Assembly: GCA_964549635.1 (NCBI GenBank)
Contig: CAZJVJ010000008.1
Span: forward strand, 1 to 64,000
Reading direction: 5' to 3'
Source of the DNA: VGNY01 sp964549635
Lineage (GTDB): Bacteria; Chloroflexota; Dehalococcoidia; GIF9; UBA5629
Length of the DNA: 64,000 bases
Made by a program: the position numbers and the translations under genes. Positions 25,152-34,439 of the stretch are shown here, in pieces. Below the pieces are notes generated by a model. That model did no database searches. It was not told the DNA's origin and worked only from the letters and a program-made list of their open reading frames with translations. Position 1 is the first letter of the stretch; the number at the start of each line of letters is the position of its first letter.

Positions 25152-26855
25152 ATGCCGGTTGACCTCATATTGCTACATGCTCCGAGCGTATACGACTTCC
25201 GCCAGAAAACCATCCTTTATGGACCGGTCAGTGATTTGATTCCACCCTCCCACGTCTTCGAGATGTACCCCATCGGTCTTACCAGCATCGCCGAATATCT
25301 GGAACGCGCTGGCTATCGAGTCCGTATTGTAAACATTGCCGTACGCATGCTGAGAGACAAGAATTTTGATGCTGAGGCATTCATCAGGCGGCTTAAATCA
25401 CCGCTCTTCGGCATTGATTTGCACTGGATGGTGCACTCTCATGGCTCAATCGAAGTGGCAAAGATAGTGAAGAGATGGCACCCCGAGGCAAAGGTGATAT
25501 TCGGAGGCTTTTCCTCCTCCTACTTCTACAGGGAACTGATTCAGTATCCCGAGATAGACTATGTGCTGAGGGGCGATTCCACCGAAGAGCCGTTTCGGCT
25601 GCTAATGGACTGCATCGCTAACAAGCAGGAACCCGCTGCAGTGCCCAACCTTGTCTGGAAAGACAGCAATGGCAAAGTACATGAAAACCCCTTCACCCAC
25701 ATACTCACAGACCTAAGCGGCGTCATGGTCGACCATTATGGCTACGTAGTGCGCTCGGTAATCAGATACCGCGACTTCATCAGCTACACACCTGTCAGAG
25801 ACTGGGCCCGCTACCCGATTACTGCGGTGTTGACCTGCCGTGGCTGCACCGAAAGCTGCGTCATCTGTGGTGGCTCCGTCGCAGCCTTTACAGCCTGTTA
25901 TAACCGGCAAAAGGCAGTTTTCCGCTCCCCCGAGGCGGTTATCCGGGATGTAAAACAGATATCGCGCTTCAGCAATGGCCCTATATTCATACTGGGCGAC
26001 TTGCGGCAGGCAGGAAATGATTATGCCAGCCGTGTCTTAGACCTTCTCCAGCAGAACAGAGTGAAAAACCAGTTCATTTTTGAGCTTTTTTATCCCGCCC
26101 CGAAGAAACTTCTCCAACAAATGGGCCAGGCTTGCCCCGGCTTCTGCCTTGAGATCTCTCCCGAATCTCATGACCCTGAAATCAGGAAAGCCAGCGGCAG
26201 ACTTTATTCCAACGAGGAGCTGGAACAGACTATAGGTGATGCCCTTGATGCTGGCTGTGGACGGCTGGACATTTTCTTTATGATCGGGCTACCAGGCCAG
26301 ACCCAGAAGTCAGTTATGGAAACTATTGACTACTGTGAGTATCTGCTGGGCAGGTTTAAGGCAGATAAACGGCTGTGCCTGTTCATCTCTCCGCTGGCTC
26401 CCTTCCTTGACCCTGGGAGCCTCGGCTTCGAGCATCCTGAGCGCTACGGCTATCATGTGTTGTTCCGGACGCTTGAGGAACACCGTCAGGCACTTATTTC
26501 GCCGGTCTGGAAATACTCCCTCAACTATGAGACAGAATGGCTGACACGACAGCAGATTGTAGATACTGCCTATGAGGCCATACTCCGGCTCAACCAGCTC
26601 CGGATGAAATACTGCGTCATCCCAGCAAAGCTGGCACGGATGAGTGAGCAGCGTCTCAGGGCCGCCTGGGACATGGCGCGATGCATAGACGACCTGTTAT
26701 CAAAAAACGACATAGAGGAAATACACCGATTGAAACCAGAAGTAGACAGGATAAACGCCTTCCCCGTGGCTGAAAAAATCCAGCTCGAAGTTCCCCCACC
26801 GCTGATCAAAATCAAGCCCTTCCGTGCCCTGTGGTACTGCCTGACAGGCAGATAA
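25152..26855 (+). CDS. B12-binding-domain radical SAM protein
   Basis: 567 residues from ATG 25152 (an in-frame GTG three codons earlier is possible). The N-terminal half is a cobalamin-binding Rossmann-like domain: PVDLILLHAPSVYDF, YPIGLTSIAEYLERAGYRVRI and VIFGGFSSSYFYREL. The radical SAM core begins at about 230, with CTESCVIC giving the CxxxCxxC cluster motif. Similar proteins (the group including archaeal MJ1487) have no assigned reaction. Class B enzymes of this kind catalyse methylations or rearrangements. It stands alone between the UbiA gene and a spacer of about 200 bp. Confidence 0.85.
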   Translation: MPVDLILLHAPSVYDFRQKTILYGPVSDLIPPSHVFEMYPIGLTSIAEYLERAGYRVRIVNIAVRMLRDKNFDAEAFIRRLKSPLFGIDLHWMVHSHGSIEVAKIVKRWHPEAKVIFGGFSSSYFYRELIQYPEIDYVLRGDSTEEPFRLLMDCIANKQEPAAVPNLVWKDSNGKVHENPFTHILTDLSGVMVDHYGYVVRSVIRYRDFISYTPVRDWARYPITAVLTCRGCTESCVICGGSVAAFTACYNRQKAVFRSPEAVIRDVKQISRFSNGPIFILGDLRQAGNDYASRVLDLLQQNRVKNQFIFELFYPAPKKLLQQMGQACPGFCLEISPESHDPEIRKASGRLYSNEELEQTIGDALDAGCGRLDIFFMIGLPGQTQKSVMETIDYCEYLLGRFKADKRLCLFISPLAPFLDPGSLGFEHPERYGYHVLFRTLEEHRQALISPVWKYSLNYETEWLTRQQIVDTAYEAILRLNQLRMKYCVIPAKLARMSEQRLRAAWDMARCIDDLLSKNDIEEIHRLKPEVDRINAFPVAEKIQLEVPPPLIKIKPFRALWYCLTGR

Positions 26856-27062
26856 AGGTATCAATATCAAAAAGGTAGCCAAAGTTCAGCTCGTCATAAT
26901 CACAATCCAAGCGGTCTCTTTTGACCCCAAACTATTTTAAGAAAACTTTTTTGGTTAGAGAGCTAAGTGGGTTTCTTATGTATAACCCCCCGATTTTTCA
27001 CTACCGGACGCCATACATGTTAAAATACTAAGCGCAGTATTGATATAAGTGACTGAGTCCAA

Positions 27063-27206
27063 ATGCCAAATTTCACAGCTTTCTTCACCAATATGTCAGC
27101 ACCGATGCCGCTACGCAGAAAATTGTATCTGGTCTTCAGAAATAATTTGATAAAACTGTGGAAAGCACGGACTTGCTGCGGTCATCCAGGCGAACCGGGA
27201 TGCTGA
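27063..27206 (+). CDS. 47-residue basic protein ending CCGHPGEPGC
   Basis: Short frame in an otherwise empty 534-bp spacer. The middle is basic and amphipathic (PLRRKLYLVFRNNLIKLWKA) and the end is TCCGHPGEPGC. I recall small hypothetical proteins in Chloroflexota and Actinobacteria with the same CCGxxGEPGC tail, which makes this frame credible. There is no clear Shine-Dalgarno; internal ATGs at residues 11 and 15 are alternative starts. The three Cys and one His could hold a metal. The DNA before it (26856-27062) has several T-rich tracts but no repeat; 27207-27389 shows nothing further. Confidence 0.6.
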   Translation: MPNFTAFFTNMSAPMPLRRKLYLVFRNNLIKLWKARTCCGHPGEPGC

Positions 27207-27389
27207 CAGTCTACGGCTCTCCCAGGTGCGGAGCAAAAAGATACAGGCACAGACACTACGGCAGAAAAGTAGTCTAGCCAATAAAAAGCCTATATCGAAA
27301 TGATTGTGTTATTTATCTGCCTGGTTGCTCACAACGCCTCGTTGCGCACCCGGGTTGAGTAGCATCCGAAACCGCCTGACCGAGTGCGG

Positions 27390-28133
27390 TTAAAATAAAA
27401 TTTGGCATTGGATGCCCGCTTTGGAAAATGCGGTGGAAAGCTCTTTGGCTGTTTGAAAGAAAAATTCACGGCTCTCGGTGCTTTCCAGATTGTATTCTTT
27501 GTACACCCAATCCGCGTAATGGTAATTCATCCTGTCGATCAGCACATAGTCCACCTTCCCACAAAGCCGGTGTACGAGTTCTTCCGCCCCTGAAAGTATT
27601 GGTGCAATCATTGCATATGTTTTAATGCCGGCACCGTGTAGCTCTTCCAGCGCCTCAATTCTCTGCTCAATCGGTGGTGCATTGGGCTCAAAGAGCTTCC
27701 TAACCCTTTCGTCGGCAGTGGTAACTGTCAGCCCAACTTCAACGTCTCTAGCGTCCCTCAGCAGCTCTAAATCACGTAAGACAAGTGCGGATTTCGTCTG
27801 AACGGTTACAGGCCAGTGGTGTTGAAACAATATTTCGAGACATCTCCGCGTCAACTCATATTTTTTCTCCAGTGGTTGATAGGGGTCACAGACGCCACTC
27901 ACCCATACCCTACCGGGCAGGAATTTCCTGATCTCTTGCTGAAGTAAGTTCGCTGCATTAACCTTAACATCAACAAATTCGCCCCAGGGCTCTTTATGCC
28001 TACTGTATCTCTTCATAAAACGAGCGTAGCAATAAAGACAACCGTGCTGACAACCGACATAGGTATTGACAGCGTAGTCAAAAACTTTTGATTTTGACAG
28101 GATACTTTTTGAATAAACCTCTCTTACAATCAT
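27390..28133 (-). CDS. SPL-like radical SAM protein (COG1533)
   Basis: 247 residues from ATG 28133, where homologues begin (MIVREVYSKSILSKS). Radical SAM cluster motif CQHGCLYCYARF (CxxxCxxC). The GRVWVSGVCDPYQPLEKKYELTR segment (in parts) and VTVQTKSALVLRDLELL, DVEVGLTVTTADE are typical of COG1533, the group containing spore photoproduct lyase relatives but acting on unknown substrates. The FEPNAPPIEQRIEAL segment is a reliable family marker. Divergent from tlyA, with a 145-bp spacer holding the tlyA promoter and a repeat copy. Confidence 0.88.
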   Translation of the reverse strand: MIVREVYSKSILSKSKVFDYAVNTYVGCQHGCLYCYARFMKRYSRHKEPWGEFVDVKVNAANLLQQEIRKFLPGRVWVSGVCDPYQPLEKKYELTRRCLEILFQHHWPVTVQTKSALVLRDLELLRDARDVEVGLTVTTADERVRKLFEPNAPPIEQRIEALEELHGAGIKTYAMIAPILSGAEELVHRLCGKVDYVLIDRMNYHYADWVYKEYNLESTESREFFFQTAKELSTAFSKAGIQCQILF

Positions 28134-28216
28134 ATCCACATAGATGATTTTACCACCTGCGAAGCTTCGTGACACATTTTTCCAGGTAGTTATTGGAGGT
28201 ATTCGTTGCGGTCTGT

Positions 28217-28235
28217 GGCTAGGCTAAAGCTCGCC
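28217..28235. repeat. Dispersed hairpin repeat, partial copy
   Basis: GGCTAGGCTAAAGCTCGCC lies in the divergent spacer between the SPL-like gene and tlyA, immediately upstream of the tlyA -35 box. Confidence 0.5.
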
Positions 28236-28242
28236 AACCGTG

Positions 28243-28272
28243 TTGTGACACTAACGGCGCAGTTTGTATAAT
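28243..28272 (+). promoter_or_regulatory. tlyA promoter predicting a leaderless mRNA
   Basis: TTGTGA (28243-28248), 18-nt spacer, perfect TATAAT (28267-28272). The GTG start codon at 28279 is 7 nt after the -10 box, exactly where transcription should begin. No Shine-Dalgarno is present. Confidence 0.6.
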
Positions 28273-28278
28273 CACTTT

Positions 28279-29034
28279 GTGCCGAAGCTGCGACTGGACA
28301 ACCTGCTGGTTACAAGGGAGCTGGCTGAAAACAAAAGCCAGGCACAGGCTTTGATTATAGCCCGTAAGGTAACCGTGTCAGGCAAGTTAATCACCAAGCC
28401 CGGCACCTTCGTGGACGAAGACGCCACCATCGAGCTGGCTGAAAAATTGCCCTATGTGAGCCGCGGTGGTATCAAACTGGCCCACGCCCTGGATAAATTC
28501 AAGCTCGAAGTCACCTCACTGACAGCTATGGACATCGGAGCTTCGACCGGCGGCTTCACCGACTGCCTGCTACAGCGTGGCGCGAGACGCGTATACGCCA
28601 TAGACGTTGGTTACGGCCAGCTTGCTCATAAGCTAAGGCAGGATCCACGAGTAGTGGTGATGGAAAGGGTTAACGCCCACTATCCCTTCCCCCTTCCAGA
28701 AAAGGTTAACATGGCAACCATAGACGTATCTTTCATATCCGTGACTAAGATAATTCCCAACATAATAGACCACCTCATATTTCCGGGCCACATAATCGTC
28801 CTGTTTAAACCGCAATTTGAGGCAGAAAGAGAAGAGGTGGGCAAGGGCGGAATAATAAAAGACCCTCTTGTCCATGCCCGAGTGCTGGGGCGGTTCATCC
28901 TCTGGATAACCGATAATGATTTAAGACTACAGGGGCTGCTTGCCTCACCAGTACTAGGCGCTGAGGGCAATAAGGAATTTCTCATATTGCTGAGGCCGAG
29001 CCAGATGATTTCAGTATGTAATGCAAGGCCTTAG
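28279..29034 (+). CDS. tlyA: TlyA-family rRNA 2'-O-methyltransferase / hemolysin-like
   Basis: 251 residues from GTG 28279; an in-frame TTG at 28264 lies upstream of the -10 box and is excluded. An N-terminal S4 RNA-binding domain (KLRLDNLLVTRELAENKSQAQALI, in parts) is followed by the FtsJ-like methyltransferase: YVSRGGIKLAHALDKF, the SAM loop AMDIGASTGGFTDCLL, and AIDVGYGQLAHKLRQDPRVV. TlyA methylates 16S and 23S rRNA in mycobacteria. The last residues and stop fall inside a copy of the dispersed repeat (GCAAGGCCTTAGCCTCACTG), so the natural C-terminus may have been replaced. Confidence 0.9.
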   Translation: MPKLRLDNLLVTRELAENKSQAQALIIARKVTVSGKLITKPGTFVDEDATIELAEKLPYVSRGGIKLAHALDKFKLEVTSLTAMDIGASTGGFTDCLLQRGARRVYAIDVGYGQLAHKLRQDPRVVVMERVNAHYPFPLPEKVNMATIDVSFISVTKIIPNIIDHLIFPGHIIVLFKPQFEAEREEVGKGGIIKDPLVHARVLGRFILWITDNDLRLQGLLASPVLGAEGNKEFLILLRPSQMISVCNARP

Positions 29035-29082
29035 CCTCACTGGCACAACCCTAAAGGTCGTGATTGCATAGGAGAAAAAAAC

Positions 29083-29841
29083 ATGAAAAGGGGCTTCACG
29101 CTTACAGTCGACAACCTGCTCATCCCCGGTGAGGTCCACTTTCCGGAAAAATCGGAATGGCCTTGCCCGGCGCTATGCCTTTGCCACGGCATACCTTCCG
29201 GGAAACCACCCAGCCCTGGCGATAGCGGGTACCCGGGGCTGGCGGCTAGATTCTGCGCTGTCGGTTTTATCACCATGATCTTCAACTTCCGGGGCACGGG
29301 CCAGGCACAGGGCAACCTTGACATACTGGGGTGGACACGAGACCTGAAGGCCGCCATCGATTACCTGTGTAGCTTGGACGAGGTTGATAAGACACGGCTG
29401 TTTCTCCTTGGCTCCAGTGCTGGCGCTGCGGTAAGCGTTTATGTGGCCGCCAATGATTTGAGAATCTCGGCACTGGCGACCTTTGCTTGCCCGGCCGATT
29501 TCGGCTTCCTGGGCTCAAGGCAACAGGTTAACTCCACGATTGCCCATTTTCGCAGCATCGGAGTGATTAGAGATGCCGACTTTCCGCTCTCAATAGACGA
29601 CTGGCTGGCTGGTTTCAATGTGGTGGCACCGATTCATTGGATAGACAGAATTTCTCCCCGCCCCCTCATCCTCATCCACGGTAAAGATGACGATTTAGTC
29701 CCTGTAGAGCACGCCCGCAAGCTCTACACAAAAGCCAGGCAGCCTAAAGAACTCATCGTAATCCGCGGTGCCGGACACAGGTTGCGGCTCGAAGAAAAAG
29801 CTGTAACCACCGCCCTGGACTGGCTCAAGTCAATAGATTGA
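29083..29841 (+). CDS. Alpha/beta hydrolase, S33/DLH-like
   Basis: 252 residues with AGGAGAAAA before the ATG. Alpha/beta-hydrolase fold: HGIPSGKPPSPGD early, the nucleophile elbow LLGSSAGAAVSVY (Ser in GxSxG, about residue 110), LILIHGKDDDLVPVEHA with the acid Asp, and IRGAGHRLRLEEKA with the catalytic His. All three triad residues are present. This group (COG1073/COG2945-like) includes esterases, peptidases and acylhydrolases, so no substrate is assigned. It lies between tlyA and the pur operon, whose -35 box overlaps its stop codon. Confidence 0.85.
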   Translation: MKRGFTLTVDNLLIPGEVHFPEKSEWPCPALCLCHGIPSGKPPSPGDSGYPGLAARFCAVGFITMIFNFRGTGQAQGNLDILGWTRDLKAAIDYLCSLDEVDKTRLFLLGSSAGAAVSVYVAANDLRISALATFACPADFGFLGSRQQVNSTIAHFRSIGVIRDADFPLSIDDWLAGFNVVAPIHWIDRISPRPLILIHGKDDDLVPVEHARKLYTKARQPKELIVIRGAGHRLRLEEKAVTTALDWLKSID

Positions 29842-29867
29842 CCATATCCGAGTAAAAAGCTTATAAT
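29838..29867 (+). promoter_or_regulatory. Promoter of purF-purM-purH
   Basis: TTGACC (29838-29843, overlapping the hydrolase stop), 18-nt spacer, TATAAT (29862-29867). The purF ATG is 17 nt after the -10 box with no Shine-Dalgarno, so the leader is about 11 nt. No PurR-type or guanine/PRPP riboswitch fits in the space. Confidence 0.65.
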
Positions 29868-29884
29868 TAGGGCACGACTATAGC

Positions 29885-31300
29885 ATGCATGAAAGCTGCG
29901 GCATATTCGGCATCTATGCGCCCGGGGTAGATGTCGCCCGAATCACGTTCTTCGGCCTCTACGCACTCCAACACCGTGGTCAGGAAAGCGCCGGCATCGC
30001 CACTGCCGATGGCCGGAAAATATATCTTCACACCTCTATGGGGCTGGTCTCTCAAGCCTTTACCGAAGAAGAACTTAGTGGACTCAAGGGTCATATCGCT
30101 ATCGGGCACACCCGTTATTCCACCACTGGCGCAAGCCGCTCTATTAATGCCCAGCCAATTTTAGCCAGAAACAATTCCACAGCAATAGCTTTGGCACATA
30201 ACGGTAACATCACCAACGCCAAGTTCCTTCGCGATGAACTCTACGAGCTTGGATATGAATTTTTCACCACTACCGATTCTGAAGTCATTGCAAAACTTGC
30301 TTTGGCTTCGCCAGAGCACAGCCTGACAAACAAAATAAGATATACCATGCGCCGCCTACAAGGGGCCTACTCTCTGGTACTCCTGACCAAAGACAAGTTG
30401 ATTGGGGTCCGTGACCCTATGGGTGTGCGACCGCTATGCCTAGGTACTATCGATGGCGGCTGGGTAATAGCTTCAGAAAGCTGTGCCCTTGACCACATCG
30501 GTGCCCATTTCGTCAGAGAAGTCGAAGCCGGAGAAGTGATAATTATCAACAAAAACGGAGTTAAAAGCTTCGGCCAAGGTAACGGCAAAAGGGCTTTATG
30601 CATATTTGAATACATCTATTTTGCTCGGCCTGACAGCTTTATTGAGGGCAAGCTGCTCTACACTGCCCGGCAAGCTATGGGCCGGATATTATCCCGAGAA
30701 CACCCCGTGGATGCTGACTTAGTGATGGGTGTGCCCGACTCAGCCACCGCCGCTGGCATTGGTTATGCCACAGCTTCGGGCATTCCCTACTGTGAAGGCC
30801 TGATTAAGAACCGCTATGTGGGACGTACCTTCATTGAACCGGACCAGAGACTGAGAGACCTTGGCGTGAGATTAAAGTTCAATGCCCTGAGTGACATGAT
30901 TGCCGGCAAAAGGCTGGTAGTGGTCGATGACAGTATTGTTCGTGGCACCACCACTCCAAAGGTAGTGGCATTGCTAAGGCGGGCCGGCGTCAGGGAAGTA
31001 CATTTGCGCATATGCTCTCCACCCATCCGCTATCCCTGTTTTTTCGGTGTGGATATGGCAACAAGATGGGAGCTTATCGCCGCCCACAAGACCATACCTG
31101 AAATTAGAGATGCCATAGGGGCTGATTCCCTGGGCTACATAAGCATTGATGGCCTGATCGAGTCTGTCGGCCTGCCAAAAGAAATCTTTTGCCTGGCTTG
31201 TTTCACCGGAGAATACCCCATACCTGTGCAGCTCGAGATGGACAAACTAGCCCTGGAACCTATACCTTCGGGGAGCTTGAGTGAACTCGGCGGGTCATGA
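29885..31300 (+). CDS. purF: Amidophosphoribosyltransferase
   Basis: 471 residues. First enzyme of de novo purine synthesis: glutamine plus PRPP to phosphoribosylamine. The N-terminal Ntn-hydrolase starts MHESCGIFGIYAP, so Cys5 would become the nucleophile after removal of four residues. HRGQESAGIAT and HTRYSTTGASRSINAQP follow. The PRPP-binding PRTase motif is RLVVVDDSIVRGTTT (about 341-355). C-terminal cysteines (near 395-445) fit the Fe-S form of the enzyme. The 3' end overlaps purM by 20 nt. Confidence 0.96.
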   Translation: MHESCGIFGIYAPGVDVARITFFGLYALQHRGQESAGIATADGRKIYLHTSMGLVSQAFTEEELSGLKGHIAIGHTRYSTTGASRSINAQPILARNNSTAIALAHNGNITNAKFLRDELYELGYEFFTTTDSEVIAKLALASPEHSLTNKIRYTMRRLQGAYSLVLLTKDKLIGVRDPMGVRPLCLGTIDGGWVIASESCALDHIGAHFVREVEAGEVIIINKNGVKSFGQGNGKRALCIFEYIYFARPDSFIEGKLLYTARQAMGRILSREHPVDADLVMGVPDSATAAGIGYATASGIPYCEGLIKNRYVGRTFIEPDQRLRDLGVRLKFNALSDMIAGKRLVVVDDSIVRGTTTPKVVALLRRAGVREVHLRICSPPIRYPCFFGVDMATRWELIAAHKTIPEIRDAIGADSLGYISIDGLIESVGLPKEIFCLACFTGEYPIPVQLEMDKLALEPIPSGSLSELGGS

Positions 31301-32306
31301 GACTTACGCCCGGGCTGGCGTAGATATCAATGCTGCCGATAAAGCTAAAGAACTGATCAAGCGACTTGCCCGCTCTACCTCAAGGCCAGAAGTCCTCGCC
31401 GATATCGGCTTATTCGGCAGCATGTTTCAGCTCAAAGGCTATCACGAACCTGTGCTTGTCTCCAGCGTCGATGGCGTGGGCACCAAGCTCAAAATCGCTT
31501 CTTATCTGAACAAACATGACACCGTAGGCATCGACCTGGTAAACCACTGCGTTAATGATATATTGACCTGTGGCGCTTCTCCGCTCTTCTTTCTCGACTA
31601 TATCGCCATGGGCAAGCTTGTACCTGAAAAGGTCCAGAGCATCGTCAGCGGTATAGTCCAAGCCTGCGCAAATGTTGGCTGCGCACTAATCGGCGGTGAA
31701 ACTGCAGAAATGCCCGGGGTTTACCAGGGTGACGATTATGACCTCGTCGGCTTCATAGTTGGAGTGGTGGAAAAGGCAAACATTCTCAGCGGTAATACCA
31801 TCGCTGTAAACGATATCATACTCGGCGTGCCTTCCAGTGGACTACACACCAATGGCTACTCGCTGGTGCGCAAAGTCTTCAACATAGACAGAGAGCCATC
31901 GGCTCTGCAGATTTTTTATCCTGAGTTGAATAGGACACTGGGAGACGAGCTTCTCGAGCCCCACCGATGTTACTACAAGTATATTAAGCCAGTCCTGCCT
32001 ATGATAAAAGGGCTGGCCCACATTACCGGCGGTGGCTTTGAGGGAAACATACCCAGGATTCTGCCCCAAGGCTTGGCTGCTCACATCCACAAGGACTCGT
32101 GGCAGGTCCCCCCTATCTTCAAACTGATTCAAAAAAAGGGCAACATCCGGGAGGCAGAAATGTACCGGGTGTTTAACATGGGAATAGGTATGGCTGTAAT
32201 CTGCTCACCCCAGGTCGAATCGGAACTCATCACCACCTTGCCCCAAGTTAAAAAAATTGGTAAAGTTATCCCGATCACGGGGAATAAAAGGGTGATTCTC
32301 GCCTGA
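31281..32306 (+). CDS. purM: Phosphoribosylformylglycinamidine cyclo-ligase
   Basis: 341 residues from GTG 31281, inside the purF end. PurM closes the imidazole ring to make AIR using ATP. Landmarks: TYARAGVDINAADKAKELIK, VSSVDGVGTKLKIASYL, IGGETAEMPGVYQGDDYDLVGF (in parts), GLHTNGYSLVRKVF and HITGGGFEGNIPRILPQGL. The overlap with purF and the 10-nt gap to purH show one polycistronic unit. Length is normal. Confidence 0.96.
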   Translation: MNSAGHETYARAGVDINAADKAKELIKRLARSTSRPEVLADIGLFGSMFQLKGYHEPVLVSSVDGVGTKLKIASYLNKHDTVGIDLVNHCVNDILTCGASPLFFLDYIAMGKLVPEKVQSIVSGIVQACANVGCALIGGETAEMPGVYQGDDYDLVGFIVGVVEKANILSGNTIAVNDIILGVPSSGLHTNGYSLVRKVFNIDREPSALQIFYPELNRTLGDELLEPHRCYYKYIKPVLPMIKGLAHITGGGFEGNIPRILPQGLAAHIHKDSWQVPPIFKLIQKKGNIREAEMYRVFNMGIGMAVICSPQVESELITTLPQVKKIGKVIPITGNKRVILA

Positions 32307-32316
32307 GGAGGTCAGC

Positions 32317-33852
32317 ATGCGTGCCATTGTCAGCGTTTCCGACAAGACCGGAGTAATCGATTTTGCCCGCAGACTAACGGAGCTGGGCATAGAACTATTC
32401 AGCACCGGTGGCACCAAGAAGTCCCTGGAATCCGAAGGTATAAAGGTTCATAGCATCTCAGAGCTCACCGGTTTCCCTGAGATACTTGATGGACGGGTGA
32501 AGACACTTCATCCGGCTGTCCACGGTGGCATTCTGGCAAGACGAGACCTACCTGAGCATATGAGGGAGCTGGAGAATAACAAAATCCAGGCCATTGATAT
32601 GGTGGTGGTAAACCTGTACCCATTTGTCCAGACTGTCTCCAGAGCCAATGTCTCCCTTGAAGAAGCGCTGGAGAATATTGACATCGGTGGGCCAACGATG
32701 ATCCGTGCCGCTGCTAAGAACTTCCCATCAGTTCTGGTAATAGTGGACCCGCGGGACTATGACACCGTGATTGAAAAGCTCCGACAGGGTAATGTTGATA
32801 TGAAGGAGCGAAAAAGGCTGGCGCAAAAAGCCTTCCAGCATGTGGCTATGTACGACACGGCTATCGCCCAGTATCTCAAAGATGATGACGAGATATTTCC
32901 GGAGAATATGACCATCGCCATGAGGAAGCTCTATGATTTGCGCTACGGCGAAAATCCCCACCAGAAAGCCGCCCTGTACGCCGAGCAAGCCATAGGACAA
33001 AAGTCACCGGGCATGACCGCAGCTAAGCTGTTACATGGTCCTGAACTTTCATTTAATAACTTCCTTGACCTTGAAGCTGCCTGGCGCACCGCCTGCGATT
33101 TCACTGACCCAACTATCGCCATAGTAAAGCATAATAACGCCTGCGGATTATGCTGTAACAAAGATTTGGTCGAGGCCTACAAAAGGGCTCTGGCTGGCGA
33201 CCCTGTATCTGCTTTCGGGGGCATCGTTGCCTGCAACCGGATAATTGACCTCGCCCTAGCCACCGAAATAGACAAAACACACTACGACTGCATCATAGCC
33301 CCTGACTATACGAGGGAGGCACTTGAACTGCTTAGCCGTAAAAAGAATATGCGCATTGTCTCACTGCCCATAGGGCCAGAAAAAAGCAAGGCCAGAAACC
33401 TCGATATACGCCTTGTAAGCGGCGGTTTCCTCATTCAGGAAGAGGACTATTACACTGAAGAAGAATTTAAGCCGAAGACCGTTTCTAGGCGCCAACCTAC
33501 AGAAGCTGAGATGTTGGACCTACTTTTTGCCTGGAAAGCAGTAAAACACATCAAGTCCAATGCTATCGTCATAGCCAAAGACAATACATTGCTAGGCATG
33601 GGTACAGGCCAGCCTAACAGGGTTGTCAGCGCTGAGCTAGCATTGAAGAGAGCGGGGGCGTCAGCAAAGGGCAGCGTGCTCGCTTCCGACGCTATGATAC
33701 CGTTCCCTGATACCGTCGAAGTGGCTGCTCAGGGTGGTGTAACCGCCATAATTCAGACGGGAGGCTCTGTGCGAGACAAAGAAGTCATCGCCACAACCGA
33801 CAGGTACAATATGGCTATGGTCTTTACCGGCGTGCGCCACTTCAGACATTGA
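32317..33852 (+). CDS. purH: Bifunctional AICAR formyltransferase / IMP cyclohydrolase
   Basis: 511 residues, normal for the bifunctional enzyme that finishes IMP synthesis. The N-terminal cyclohydrolase domain has MRAIVSVSDKTGVIDFARRL, LDGRVKTLHPAVHGGILARR and NIDIGGPTMIRAAAKN. The formyltransferase domain has RYGENPHQKAALY, VKHNNACGLCCNKDLVEAY (catalytic Lys-His) and DAMIPFPDTVEVAAQGGVTAIIQTGGS (in parts). GAGGAGGTC precedes the ATG. Last gene of purF-purM-purH; the 133-bp spacer after it shows no clear terminator. Confidence 0.96.
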   Translation: MRAIVSVSDKTGVIDFARRLTELGIELFSTGGTKKSLESEGIKVHSISELTGFPEILDGRVKTLHPAVHGGILARRDLPEHMRELENNKIQAIDMVVVNLYPFVQTVSRANVSLEEALENIDIGGPTMIRAAAKNFPSVLVIVDPRDYDTVIEKLRQGNVDMKERKRLAQKAFQHVAMYDTAIAQYLKDDDEIFPENMTIAMRKLYDLRYGENPHQKAALYAEQAIGQKSPGMTAAKLLHGPELSFNNFLDLEAAWRTACDFTDPTIAIVKHNNACGLCCNKDLVEAYKRALAGDPVSAFGGIVACNRIIDLALATEIDKTHYDCIIAPDYTREALELLSRKKNMRIVSLPIGPEKSKARNLDIRLVSGGFLIQEEDYYTEEEFKPKTVSRRQPTEAEMLDLLFAWKAVKHIKSNAIVIAKDNTLLGMGTGQPNRVVSAELALKRAGASAKGSVLASDAMIPFPDTVEVAAQGGVTAIIQTGGSVRDKEVIATTDRYNMAMVFTGVRHFRH

Positions 33853-33985
33853 AAACCTTAAAGGAAATGGGAAATTTTTGGACTGGCAGTAAGAGTTTCG
33901 GGTTGAACTAGCTGTATCCTTACCTTTGGAGACATCGAGCCTTAAGAGAGCGAATAAATTAGACCGAAGGTAAATGTGAGCTGAA

Positions 33986-34366
33986 ATGCAACAAATATAT
34001 ACATGCCCCAGATGTGGTGCCCAGAATCTCGCGGGACAAAGATTTTGTACCGGTTGCGGTGCACCTTCGACCATATTATGCCCGTATTGCGGTCTCAGCC
34101 TGCCAGCTACAACAGGATTTTGTACAAACTGCGGCGCACAATTGCGCCAGATTAGCCAGCAACCTGCAGCCGGAGGAAAGCCAGCATCCGGCTGGGCAAA
34201 ATTCGGGTCTGTCCTGTTTGCGCTCGGAGTGCTCTGCGCCATCATTGGCCCTGCAGCACTCCTGCTAAGGTCACCTGCTGAACAAACTACTGGGGCGATG
34301 ATTGGCTATTTTGTAGCCGGGGCACTGGCTATAATTATCAGCATACCCCTAATGTTCAAGCGATAA
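33986..34366 (+). CDS. Double zinc-ribbon membrane protein
   Basis: 126 residues. Two zinc ribbons stand in tandem at the N-terminus: CPRCGAQN ... FCTGCGAP and CPYCGLSL ... FCTNCGAQ, each with two CxxC pairs. After a Gly/Ala linker, two hydrophobic helices follow (about 72-93 and 103-121), ending in a basic MFKR. Proteins of this shape are common in bacteria and generally unassigned; the ribbons would face the cytoplasm if the positive-inside rule holds. Start is ATG 33986 without a strong ribosome site. Confidence 0.75.
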   Translation: MQQIYTCPRCGAQNLAGQRFCTGCGAPSTILCPYCGLSLPATTGFCTNCGAQLRQISQQPAAGGKPASGWAKFGSVLFALGVLCAIIGPAALLLRSPAEQTTGAMIGYFVAGALAIIISIPLMFKR

Positions 34367-34439
34367 GAAAACAAGGCCCGGCCGAGCAGAAAGGCAAACG
34401 CAAAAATTTAGATACTGATTGACAAGGAGAATGAAGGCC

